A stretch of DNA of 49,011 bases from an uncultured bacterium. Its GTDB lineage: Bacteria > Bacteroidota > Ignavibacteria > Kapaibacteriales > UBA2268. Location: positions 1 to 49,011 of the forward strand of contig CALLXS010000023.1 of assembly GCA_937875295.1 (NCBI GenBank), given 5' to 3'. Below are positions 1-7,209 of this stretch, one piece after another. Numbering within the stretch: position 1 is the first letter of the stretch; each line of letters starts with the position of its first letter. Under the pieces are notes generated by a model. That model was not told the DNA's origin and made no database searches. It was given only the letters and a program-made list of their open reading frames with translations. Both the position numbers and the translations under genes were made by a program.

Positions 1-289
1 TGGGGTGATGGCCCTTCGTCTCCAGCTAGAAAGACAGCAGATCGGGTTATTCCCTTCCGTCCGGGAGTATAATCGACTCTACGGACTCACGAAGCAGAGA
101 ATTGCCCAGACTGGTAAAGAGACGATCGTTCTCCATCCGGGTCCGATGAATCGCGGGGTGGAAATTGCCAGCGACCTGGCGGATAGTGTTTGCTCAGTAA
201 TTGAGGCGCAGGTGACCAACGGCGTGGCGGTAAGGATGGCCTTGATTTATCTGCTGATGGGAGGGGAAACAAAACATGATCTGGATTAA
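1..289 (+). CDS. pyrB: aspartate carbamoyltransferase catalytic subunit, 3' end only
   Basis: This is the C-terminal part of aspartate carbamoyltransferase, which condenses carbamoyl phosphate with L-aspartate in the second step of pyrimidine synthesis. The reading frame is open from the window edge (codon GGG at 2-4), so the GTG and ATG at 5-10 are internal codons and the true start lies outside the window. About 95 residues remain. They include the family motifs LRLQLERQQ, HPGPMNRGVEI and the closing QVTNGVAVRMA helix. The stop at 287-289 overlaps the start of pyrC by 14 bases, which suggests translational coupling in one operon. The product is certain; only the missing N-terminus limits the call. 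Confidence 0.95.
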   Translation, partial: GVMALRLQLERQQIGLFPSVREYNRLYGLTKQRIAQTGKETIVLHPGPMNRGVEIASDLADSVCSVIEAQVTNGVAVRMALIYLLMGGETKHDLD

Positions 290-1607
290 AGGAGCTCACC
301 TAATCGATGCTGCGGAGGGACGCTCCGGCAACGGCAGCCTATTAGTGAAGGACGGGAAGATTGCCCGGGTTTCACCGGTGGGGGAAGACTTTACTACTGC
401 AGAAGTATTAACCGTTTTCGGTTGCGATCGCCTCGATGAAGTTTGCCAGGTGGACGGTGCAGGTAAATATCTCTTCCCGGGGTTGATCGATGTCCATGTT
501 CACCTGCGGGAACCAGGGCAGGAAGACAAAGAGGATATTATGAGCGGGGCACGGGCAGCGGTGCGGGGCGGTTTTACTTCGATTCTGGCCATGGCCAATA
601 CCAAACCGGTGATTGATACCCGCGCCCTCGTGGAGTTTGTGCGGATGCAAGGCGAGCGGGCCGGGAAAGCCAGGGTCTACCCTGTCGCTGCGGTGACAAA
701 GGGTTTTGGCGGCCGAGAACTGACGGAGATGGTTGATCTAAAAGCCGGGGGTACGGTGGCCTTCTCTGACGATGGTAAAGGGATCCAAAGTGCGGAAACC
801 TTACGCCTGGCTTTGGAATATGCCAAGCTGACCGGTTGCCCATTAATTAGCCATTGTGAAGATGAGCAATTGGCCGGTCCGGGGGTAATGCGTAAGGGAG
901 AAGCCAGCGCCCGGCTGGGGCTCGGCGGGATTCCGGCCAGTGCGGAGAGTGTGATGGTCGCCCGCGATCTGTTGCTGGCGGGTGAGACTGGTGGGAAGCT
1001 TCATCTTGCCCATGTGTCAACGAAAGAAAGCGTCTGGCTGATTAGAGCAGCTAAGGAACGGGGGATTGATGTCAGCGCTGAGGTGAATCCCCATCATTTG
1101 CTCTTCACCGACGAGGATGTGCTGCTGATTGACGCTTCATATAAGGTGAACCCACCGCTGCCCAGTCGGGCGGATCAGGAGGCTTTGTTGACAGGGCTCC
1201 TGGACGGGACGATTGATCTGCTGGCGACGGACCATGCGCCCCATACCTGGGAAGAGAAGACCAAACCCTTTGCGGAGGCACCCTTTGGTATTAACGGTTT
1301 GGAAACGGCTTTAGCTGCGGTGTGGCAGGAGTTGGTGGCGAAAGGCAAAATGAAAGCGGAGAAATTAATTGAACTTTGGTCGCTGAACCCAGCGCGTCGG
1401 TTTGGGCTCGTTGGCGGAACTTTAAAAGTAGGAGCGCCGGCTGATCTGGTCTTGTTTGACCCTAATTGGCAGGAAGTAATCACCGTAGACACCCTTGAAT
1501 CCAAAGCGCAGAACACACCGTTTTTAGAAAAAAAGCTCCAGGGTTTTCCGGTCATGGTTTGGGTCGGGGGAAAACTGGTGTTAAACAACAGAAAAGTAAT
1601 CGAGTAG
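276..1607 (+). CDS. pyrC: dihydroorotase, class I
   Basis: A 443-residue amidohydrolase that closes N-carbamoyl-aspartate to dihydroorotate, the third step of pyrimidine synthesis. The metal-binding HVHLREPGQE motif is near residue 75, HCED near residue 195, and the catalytic ATDHAPH motif in the last third, all as in class I bacterial PyrC. The start overlaps the pyrB stop by 14 bases. The N-terminal beta-sandwich (about residues 33-60) looks some 15 residues longer than in common homologues, which usually pass straight from the first strand to the APGLIDxHVH segment. The stop lies 24 bases before carB. Confidence 0.96.
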   Translation: MIWIKGAHLIDAAEGRSGNGSLLVKDGKIARVSPVGEDFTTAEVLTVFGCDRLDEVCQVDGAGKYLFPGLIDVHVHLREPGQEDKEDIMSGARAAVRGGFTSILAMANTKPVIDTRALVEFVRMQGERAGKARVYPVAAVTKGFGGRELTEMVDLKAGGTVAFSDDGKGIQSAETLRLALEYAKLTGCPLISHCEDEQLAGPGVMRKGEASARLGLGGIPASAESVMVARDLLLAGETGGKLHLAHVSTKESVWLIRAAKERGIDVSAEVNPHHLLFTDEDVLLIDASYKVNPPLPSRADQEALLTGLLDGTIDLLATDHAPHTWEEKTKPFAEAPFGINGLETALAAVWQELVAKGKMKAEKLIELWSLNPARRFGLVGGTLKVGAPADLVLFDPNWQEVITVDTLESKAQNTPFLEKKLQGFPVMVWVGGKLVLNNRKVIE

Positions 1608-1631
1608 GGGTGGAGGAAGGGAGAACAGAGC

Positions 1632-4600
1632 ATGCCGAAACAAAACTGGCAAAAAGTAATGGTGATCGGGTCCGGGCCGATCATTATCGGCCAAGCCGCT
1701 GAATTTGACTATGCCGGTACACAGGCTTGCCGGGCTTTGCGGGAAGAAGGGATCGAGACGGTGCTGGTTAATTCCAATCCGGCAACGATCATGACCGACC
1801 GTGAGATTGCCGACAGAGTCTATATTGAGCCTTTAACCCTGGAGTTTTTAGAGCGCATTATTGAAAAAGAAAGACCCGACGGCTTGCTACCCACGATGGG
1901 CGGCCAGACCGGATTAAACCTAGCCTTTCAGTTATCCAAAGCTGGCATTTTAAAGCGCTGCGGGGTTACTTTACTGGGCACACCGCTTCGGAGCATCAGT
2001 CAGGCTGAAGACCGGGAACAGTTCCGCAGTTTGATGCGGGAGATTAATGAACCGGTACCGGCCAGTACGATTGTGGCTGATGTTGATGAGGCGCTGCGCT
2101 TTGCGGAAGCAACCGGTTACCCCGTCATCGTCCGCCCGGCTTTTACCCTAGGCGGAACCGGGGGCGGATTTGCCCACAATGCGGCGGAGTTGAAATTCAT
2201 TACCCAAAGCGGCCTCAAGGCCAGCCTGATCGGGCAGGTTCTGATCGAAAAAAGCGTAGCCGGATGGAAGGAGATCGAGTATGAGGTCTTGCGGGACGGT
2301 AGCGGCAAAAGTATTACGGTCTGCCAGATGGAAAATATGGATCCCGTCGGAATCCATACCGGTGACAGTATTGTCGTCGCGCCCTGCCAAACCCTGACCG
2401 AACGGGAGCGGCAGTGTTTAAGAACTTCGGCGCTGAAGATCGTGGAGGCGCTGAAGATCGAAGGCGGCTGTAATGTCCAGTTCGCCCTCCACCCTGAAAA
2501 ATTGGAATATGTGGTGATTGAGGTTAATCCAAGGTTAAGCCGCTCCAGCGCCCTGGCTTCCAAAGCAACCGGTTATCCGATTGCGAAAATCGCAGCTAAA
2601 ATTGCCATTGGCTATACCCTGGCTGAGTTGAGTCAAGCCGCTACCGGTCAAGCTACTGCCTGTTCCGAACCTGTCATGGATTATGTAGTGGTAAAGATCC
2701 CCCGCTGGCCCTTTGACAAGTTCTCCGAGGCTGACCGGACCATCGGCACCCAGATGAAAGCGACCGGAGAAGTGATGGGCCTGGGGTGTAACCTGGAAAC
2801 AGCTTTGCTCAAAGCGGTCCGTTCCCTGGAAATTAAGTCCTTTGGTCTTTTCCACCCCGATCTGGAAGTCCTCCGTGATGATGAAATTGAAGCAAGGTGC
2901 CGGAAACCCGAAGATGATCAGCTCTTTATCATCGCCGAGGCCTTCCGCCGGGGTTGGACCATTCAGCGCATCAGCGGGCTTAACCAGTGGAATCCGTTCT
3001 TCTTAGAAAAAATCAAAACCATCGTCGATTTTGCGGATAAGCTGAAAGACCAGCCCTTTGATTTATCTACCTTGAAAAAAGCTAAACGCATGGGTTATGC
3101 GGATCAAGACGTAGCCAGAATCTGGCACACCAGCGAGCAGGAGGTTTATGAATTCCGGCTCGATAGCGGACTACGGCCGGTCTTTAAAACGGTTGACACT
3201 TGTGGCGGAGGACTTACCGCCACCACACCCTACTTTTATTCCAGTTACGAGAAAAAAGATGAAGGCGCAGTTAGTGCCAGAAGAAAGGTGGTAGTGCTTG
3301 GCTCCGGTCCGATCCGCATCGGCCAGGGGATCGAGTTCGACTACTGTTCGGTCCATGCCATCAAGGCCTTGCGCGGTGCCGGAGTGGAAAGTATCATCAT
3401 CAATAATAACCCGGAGACCGTCTCCACGGATTTCGATACTTCTGACCGCTTGTATTTTGAACCGCTAACCTTGGAAGATGTCTGTGCGGTCTTGGAAAAA
3501 GAAAAGCCGGAGGGCGTGATCGTGCAATTCGGCGGACAGACGGCGATTGGCCTTGCTAAAGGGCTGACAGCCAGGGGCTATCAGATTCTGGGGACTTCGC
3601 TGGAAGATACGGACCGGGCTGAAGAACGGGGTCTCTTCGATCAGGTTTTACAAGCCATCGGCGCCCGCCGCCCCCAGGGTGGTTGTGTCTCAACCCTGGC
3701 GGAAGCGGAAAAACTGGCCGCTGAAATCGGCTACCCGTTGATTGTTCGCCCCTCTTATGTGCTAGGAGGCCGGGCCATGCAAATTGTTTATGACTATCTT
3801 GAGCTTCGGGAGGTTGCGGCCAAAGCGCTACAGGAATTTTCCGGCCAGCAGATTTGGATCGACCAATACCTGCTGGGGAAGGAAGTAGAAGTCGATGCGA
3901 TCTCCGACGGAGATACAGTTTGCCTCCCCGGCATTATGGAGCACCTGGAACGGGCCGGGGTTCATTCCGGTGATTCGATTGCGGTCTATCCGCCCCAAAG
4001 CATATCGGCGGAAAAACAACGGGAGATTACTGAGCTTACGGTAGATATCGCCCGCAGACTACGGATTAAAGGTTTGTTGAATATCCAATATGTCATCTAC
4101 CAAGACGAGGTTTACGTGATTGAAGTAAATCCCCGTTCCAGTAGAACAGTGCCATTTTTGAGCAAAGTGACCGGGATCCCCTTGGTTGACATGGCCACCC
4201 GGGCGATCTTAGGCGAAAGTCTGTCCGGGATGGGGCTTACCCACGGGTTATGTCCGGTGGGGGATAAAGTGGCCGTTAAAGTTCCGGTCTTTTCTTTCTC
4301 CAAATTGCAACTGGTCGAGCCCTCGCTGGGGCCGGAGATGAAATCCACCGGTGAAGTGATGGGCATTGACCATCAGTACCAAAAGGCGCTCTACAAAGCG
4401 CTACTGGCGGCGGGTATGCAGATGTCGGTGTACGGTACGTTGCTGGCGACTTTAGCGGACCGGGATAAAGCCGAAGGAATCAAACTGGTACGGCGCTTCA
4501 ATAAACTGGGCTTTCGGATTATCGCTACCGTTGGCACGGCTGCGGAGATTCGTAAAGCCGGGATTGAGGTAACCACTGTGGAGAAACTGCATACCGGCTC

Positions 4601-4805
4601 CGATGAGATTAGGGAAAAAATCCGCCAAGGCCAAGTGCAGTGTGTGTTGAATACGACCACTCATGGTCGGAAGACCGCCAGCGACGGTTTTGCCATTCGG
4701 CGGACTGCCGTGGAACAGGGGATTCCCTGCTTTACCAGTCTTGATACGGCTGAGGCCTGGCTGCAAGTGCTGGAGGTTACCACTCCGAGCTTATTGCCGC
4801 TCTAG
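1632..4805 (+). CDS. carB: carbamoyl phosphate synthase large subunit
   Basis: A full-length (1057-residue) large subunit that makes carbamoyl phosphate from bicarbonate, ammonia and two ATP. The two homologous halves are visible: VIGSGPIIIGQAAEFDYAGT begins the first and VLGSGPIRIGQGIEFDY the second, each leading an ATP-grasp domain. The C-terminal allosteric MGS domain (about residue 930 onward) carries IATVGTAAEIRKAGI and NTTTHGRK. A GGTGGAGGAAGGGAG stretch precedes the ATG as ribosome-binding site. The glutaminase partner carA (pyrAA), which normally sits just before carB in Bacillota pyr operons, is absent from the 24-base gap after pyrC. It must lie upstream of the window or elsewhere. 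Confidence 0.97.
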   Translation: MPKQNWQKVMVIGSGPIIIGQAAEFDYAGTQACRALREEGIETVLVNSNPATIMTDREIADRVYIEPLTLEFLERIIEKERPDGLLPTMGGQTGLNLAFQLSKAGILKRCGVTLLGTPLRSISQAEDREQFRSLMREINEPVPASTIVADVDEALRFAEATGYPVIVRPAFTLGGTGGGFAHNAAELKFITQSGLKASLIGQVLIEKSVAGWKEIEYEVLRDGSGKSITVCQMENMDPVGIHTGDSIVVAPCQTLTERERQCLRTSALKIVEALKIEGGCNVQFALHPEKLEYVVIEVNPRLSRSSALASKATGYPIAKIAAKIAIGYTLAELSQAATGQATACSEPVMDYVVVKIPRWPFDKFSEADRTIGTQMKATGEVMGLGCNLETALLKAVRSLEIKSFGLFHPDLEVLRDDEIEARCRKPEDDQLFIIAEAFRRGWTIQRISGLNQWNPFFLEKIKTIVDFADKLKDQPFDLSTLKKAKRMGYADQDVARIWHTSEQEVYEFRLDSGLRPVFKTVDTCGGGLTATTPYFYSSYEKKDEGAVSARRKVVVLGSGPIRIGQGIEFDYCSVHAIKALRGAGVESIIINNNPETVSTDFDTSDRLYFEPLTLEDVCAVLEKEKPEGVIVQFGGQTAIGLAKGLTARGYQILGTSLEDTDRAEERGLFDQVLQAIGARRPQGGCVSTLAEAEKLAAEIGYPLIVRPSYVLGGRAMQIVYDYLELREVAAKALQEFSGQQIWIDQYLLGKEVEVDAISDGDTVCLPGIMEHLERAGVHSGDSIAVYPPQSISAEKQREITELTVDIARRLRIKGLLNIQYVIYQDEVYVIEVNPRSSRTVPFLSKVTGIPLVDMATRAILGESLSGMGLTHGLCPVGDKVAVKVPVFSFSKLQLVEPSLGPEMKSTGEVMGIDHQYQKALYKALLAAGMQMSVYGTLLATLADRDKAEGIKLVRRFNKLGFRIIATVGTAAEIRKAGIEVTTVEKLHTGSDEIREKIRQGQVQCVLNTTTHGRKTASDGFAIRRTAVEQGIPCFTSLDTAEAWLQVLEVTTPSLLPL

Positions 4806-4828
4806 AAAGTGAATTGAGGTGATTAAGG

Positions 4829-5647
4829 ATGCTCAGTGCGGAAAAGGTGGTAGCAAACCAGATTGTTGTTCCGGGTTCAGGCATCTATAAGCTTGTGCTT
4901 GAAGGGGAAGTGGCGGCGACTGCCCGACCTGGGCAATTTGTCCACTTACAAGTCGGATTAGCGACGGATCCGCTTTTGCGCCGACCGGTGAGTATCGCCG
5001 GGATCGACCGGGAGCGGGGGATCGTAACTCTCTTCTACCGAGTAGCCGGTCGGGGAACAGCACTCTTGGCCGGGGTGGGGGAGCAGGAAACGCTCAGCGT
5101 CATTGGTCCCCTCGGGAACGGTTTTACCCTTCCACAGGCCGGAGAACTACTGCTGCTGGCTGGTGGGATTGGGATCTTTCCGCTTTTTTCCTTGATGGAT
5201 GCGGTTGACCGGTCCAAGGTAAAGGTGAAAGTCCTTTGGGGTGCGGAAAACCGCCAATTGCTTGAAGCCGCCGGACGGCAAAGATTGGTCGATCTAGCAC
5301 TAGATTATGAAGTCTCCACTATCGATGGGAGTATGGGCCAACCAGGTTTAATCACGAATCTCCTAGAGTCTTATCTCAGGAAGCGATCGCTGGAGAGCAC
5401 GCAGCAGAGGATTAGCACGGTGGCGTGTGGTCCCCCTGTAATGCTGAAGGCGGTAACTGAGATTTGCCTACGGGAAGGGTTACCGGTCGAAGTATCTCTA
5501 GAAGAAAGAATGGCTTGTGGAGTCGGTGCTTGCCGGGGCTGTGTTTGCACTGTCCGGGCGGCTGGAGGTACACTGGAAAGAAGGCGGGTTTGCAAAGATG
5601 GTCCGGTCTTTAAAGGCAGGGAGGTGGTCTGGGATGCAGAAGGTTGA
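4829..5647 (+). CDS. pyrK: dihydroorotate dehydrogenase B, electron-transfer subunit
   Basis: A 272-residue flavin/iron-sulfur reductase subunit that passes electrons from the PyrD flavin through FAD and a [2Fe-2S] cluster to NAD+. The order is a ferredoxin-reductase-like barrel with the FAD motif RRPVSIAG (about residue 51), a nucleotide-binding core beginning LLLAGGIGIFPL (about 108), and a C-terminal cluster domain with CGVGACRGCVC followed by a fourth cysteine in RRVC. A clear GAGGTGAT site precedes the ATG. The end overlaps pyrD by 14 bases, as expected for subunits of one heterotetramer. PyrK implies the type 1B system, common in Bacillota. Confidence 0.95.
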   Translation: MLSAEKVVANQIVVPGSGIYKLVLEGEVAATARPGQFVHLQVGLATDPLLRRPVSIAGIDRERGIVTLFYRVAGRGTALLAGVGEQETLSVIGPLGNGFTLPQAGELLLLAGGIGIFPLFSLMDAVDRSKVKVKVLWGAENRQLLEAAGRQRLVDLALDYEVSTIDGSMGQPGLITNLLESYLRKRSLESTQQRISTVACGPPVMLKAVTEICLREGLPVEVSLEERMACGVGACRGCVCTVRAAGGTLERRRVCKDGPVFKGREVVWDAEG

Positions 5648-6551
5648 CCTTTCGACCCAACTGGCGGGGCTGAAACTGAAGAATCCGGTCCTAACTTCCT
5701 CCGGAACCTATGGTTTCGGCGAAGAGTATGGGGCTTTTTATGATCCTGGTTTCCTCGGCGGGATTACAGTCAAGGGGATTACGCCCAAGGCCCGTTTGGG
5801 AAATCCGGTGCCTCGTCTGGCGGAGACCCCTTCCGGAATGCTTAATGCTGTGGGGCTAGAGAATCCCGGGTTGGAAGTTTTTTTAAACGCTTATCTCCCG
5901 CGGCTGGAAGCGCTGAAGACGGCGGTGATCGTCAATATCTCCGGTTTTTCCCTGGATGATTACGCACTGATGGCGGAAGCCATGCCGGAAGAGTCCTGTA
6001 TCGCCGCTTTGGAAGTCAACATCTCCTGTCCCAATATCAAAGATGGCGGGATGGCATTTGGAACAGATCCCCGTAGCGCCGAGGAAGTCTTGCGGGTAAC
6101 CCGGAAGCACACCAAACTTCCGCTCATTGCCAAGCTCTCTCCCAATGTCACCGATATTACCGCACTGGCCAAAGCGGTCGCAAATGGGGGAGCGGACATA
6201 ATATCTTTGATTAATACCCTTTTAGGCATGCGGATTGACATTACCAGTCAGAAGCCGATCCTAGCCAATACCATGGGCGGGCTTTCCGGCCCAGCTGTCC
6301 TTCCGGTGGCTCTGCGGATGGTTTACCAGGTATATGCAGCGGTAAAACTACCCATTATCGGGATGGGGGGCATTAGTAGCTGGCAGGATGCGGTCGAGTT
6401 TATGCTGGCCGGTGCCTCAGCGGTTAGCGTCGGAACGGCGAATTTCGTCAATCCCTTGGCGCCGTTGGAAATCATCGAGGGACTGGAAGAGTATTGTCGG
6501 CAGCACGGATATGCTGCGGTCAGGGAAATTGTGGGCCTTGCTCATCGGTAG
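5634..6551 (+). CDS. pyrD: dihydroorotate dehydrogenase B, catalytic subunit
   Basis: A 305-residue class 1B enzyme that oxidises dihydroorotate to orotate on FMN. I place the start at the ATG at 5634, behind AGGGAGGTGG and inside the pyrK end; it gives the usual N-terminus (VDLSTQLAGLKLKNPVL). An ATG further upstream at 5517 would add 39 unrelated residues and overlap pyrK much more. The catalytic-cysteine segment EVNISCPN, the KLSPNVTD lysine strand and the phosphate-binding GMGGISSW and AVSVGTA segments are all visible. The protein looks complete (ends IVGLAHR). The operon would be expected to continue into pyrF/pyrE, but the sequence changes character about 20 bases after this stop. Confidence 0.95.
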   Translation: MQKVDLSTQLAGLKLKNPVLTSSGTYGFGEEYGAFYDPGFLGGITVKGITPKARLGNPVPRLAETPSGMLNAVGLENPGLEVFLNAYLPRLEALKTAVIVNISGFSLDDYALMAEAMPEESCIAALEVNISCPNIKDGGMAFGTDPRSAEEVLRVTRKHTKLPLIAKLSPNVTDITALAKAVANGGADIISLINTLLGMRIDITSQKPILANTMGGLSGPAVLPVALRMVYQVYAAVKLPIIGMGGISSWQDAVEFMLAGASAVSVGTANFVNPLAPLEIIEGLEEYCRQHGYAAVREIVGLAHR

Positions 6552-6573
6552 TCGCTCACGCTAGCTACCTCTA
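6552..6573. other. abrupt junction between two DNA types (probable assembly chimera)
   Basis: Between the pyrD stop (6551) and about 6573 the sequence switches from GC-rich, Shine-Dalgarno-rich coding DNA to strongly AT-rich DNA without Shine-Dalgarno sites. On the minus strand a CheR reading frame arrives here and is broken by a stop right after the motif LRDF. No insertion-sequence end, tRNA, integrase or long repeat marks the boundary. The 20 or so bases in between match neither side recognisably. I infer a false join of two genomes rather than recombination in a cell. Confidence 0.75.
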
Positions 6574-6666
6574 AAAATCACGAAGTGATTTAAATTCCTG
6601 ATCGGAAATTTCGACCCACTTTTGTGTATATATCTCATTTATTTTTGGTTTTGTAATATCAGCCAT
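6571..6666 (-). pseudogene. cheR: CheR-type chemotaxis methyltransferase, N-terminal fragment cut at the junction
   Basis: Reading leftward from the ATG at 6666-6664, 31 codons are open before a TAG at 6573-6571. The C-terminal half of the fragment, VEISDQEFKSLRDF, matches the start of the CheR N-terminal helical domain, which in the family typically continues into an IYE(K/R)TGI-like helix. Only about a tenth of the protein is present. It follows cheW by 25 bases on the same strand, the usual cheA-cheW-cheR arrangement. The stop comes from the sequence past the junction, so this is probably a gene truncated by a chimeric join and not a true pseudogene. A short unrelated ORF is the alternative. 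Confidence 0.6.
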
Positions 6667-6691
6667 ATTAATTTTTATATATTAAATATTT

Positions 6692-7207
6692 TTAATTTTC
6701 TTCTTCAGTAGTTTCGTTCATTTCGTTGTCATCGTAAAGCAATTTATCTATATGTAGAACTAATTTTACTGTACTTCCGACTTTTCCTATACCAGAAATA
6801 AACCTACCTTGAGTACCTTTACTTGTAATTGGTGGATTCTCAATTTGATTTTCATTAATAGTTACTACTTCTTGCACTTCATCTACTATAAGACCAATAT
6901 CAGAATTTCCATAAGTAATTACTATTATACAAGTACGTTCATCATATTCAATAGGAGATAAATTAAACCTAGTGCGAACTTCTACCACTGGAATGATTAC
7001 TCCTCTAAGACTAATTATTCCTTTAATATAATTTTTAATATTAGGTACTTTTGTAATTTTTTGTATTCCAATTATTTCGATAATATGCTTAATTTCAATT
7101 GCATATTCTTCGTTAGCTATTTTGAAAGATAAATATCTGTCCTTTTGAGTATCTTCGGCAATATATTCCTCTTCCATTAATTCAATTTTTTCATCAGTTA
7201 CTGACAT
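6692..7207 (-). CDS. cheW: chemotaxis coupling protein CheW
   Basis: A 171-residue adaptor that links chemoreceptors to the CheA kinase in the cytoplasm. The body is one CheW SH3-like domain: DRYLSFKIANEEYAIEI opens it, the hydrophobic core motif GIISLRGVIIPVVE lies near residue 65, and GLIVDEVQEVV and GRFISGIGKV follow. Both termini are extended and acidic (a MEEEY-rich lead and an EMNETTEEEN tail), so it is slightly longer than minimal CheW proteins. It starts only 2 bases after the cheA stop on the same strand, indicating co-transcription and probably coupled translation. Confidence 0.93.
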   Translation of the reverse strand: MSVTDEKIELMEEEYIAEDTQKDRYLSFKIANEEYAIEIKHIIEIIGIQKITKVPNIKNYIKGIISLRGVIIPVVEVRTRFNLSPIEYDERTCIIVITYGNSDIGLIVDEVQEVVTINENQIENPPITSKGTQGRFISGIGKVGSTVKLVLHIDKLLYDDNEMNETTEEEN

Positions 7208-7209
7208 AT

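Noticed and set aside
2117..2563. Long minus-strand open frames inside carB, pyrC and pyrK
   Set aside because: They are antisense shadows in GC-rich coding DNA, without family motifs or ribosome sites, and the plus-strand genes are certain.
5517..5633. Extended pyrD N-terminus starting at 5517
   Set aside because: The extra 39 residues have no PyrD similarity and are pyrK read in another frame; ATG 5634 has a good ribosome site.
6574..6595. Palindrome AAATCACGAAGTGATTT at the junction as a terminator or attachment site
   Set aside because: It lies within the cheR fragment (codons for KSLRDF), has no T run in the right place and no integrase or repeat partner.
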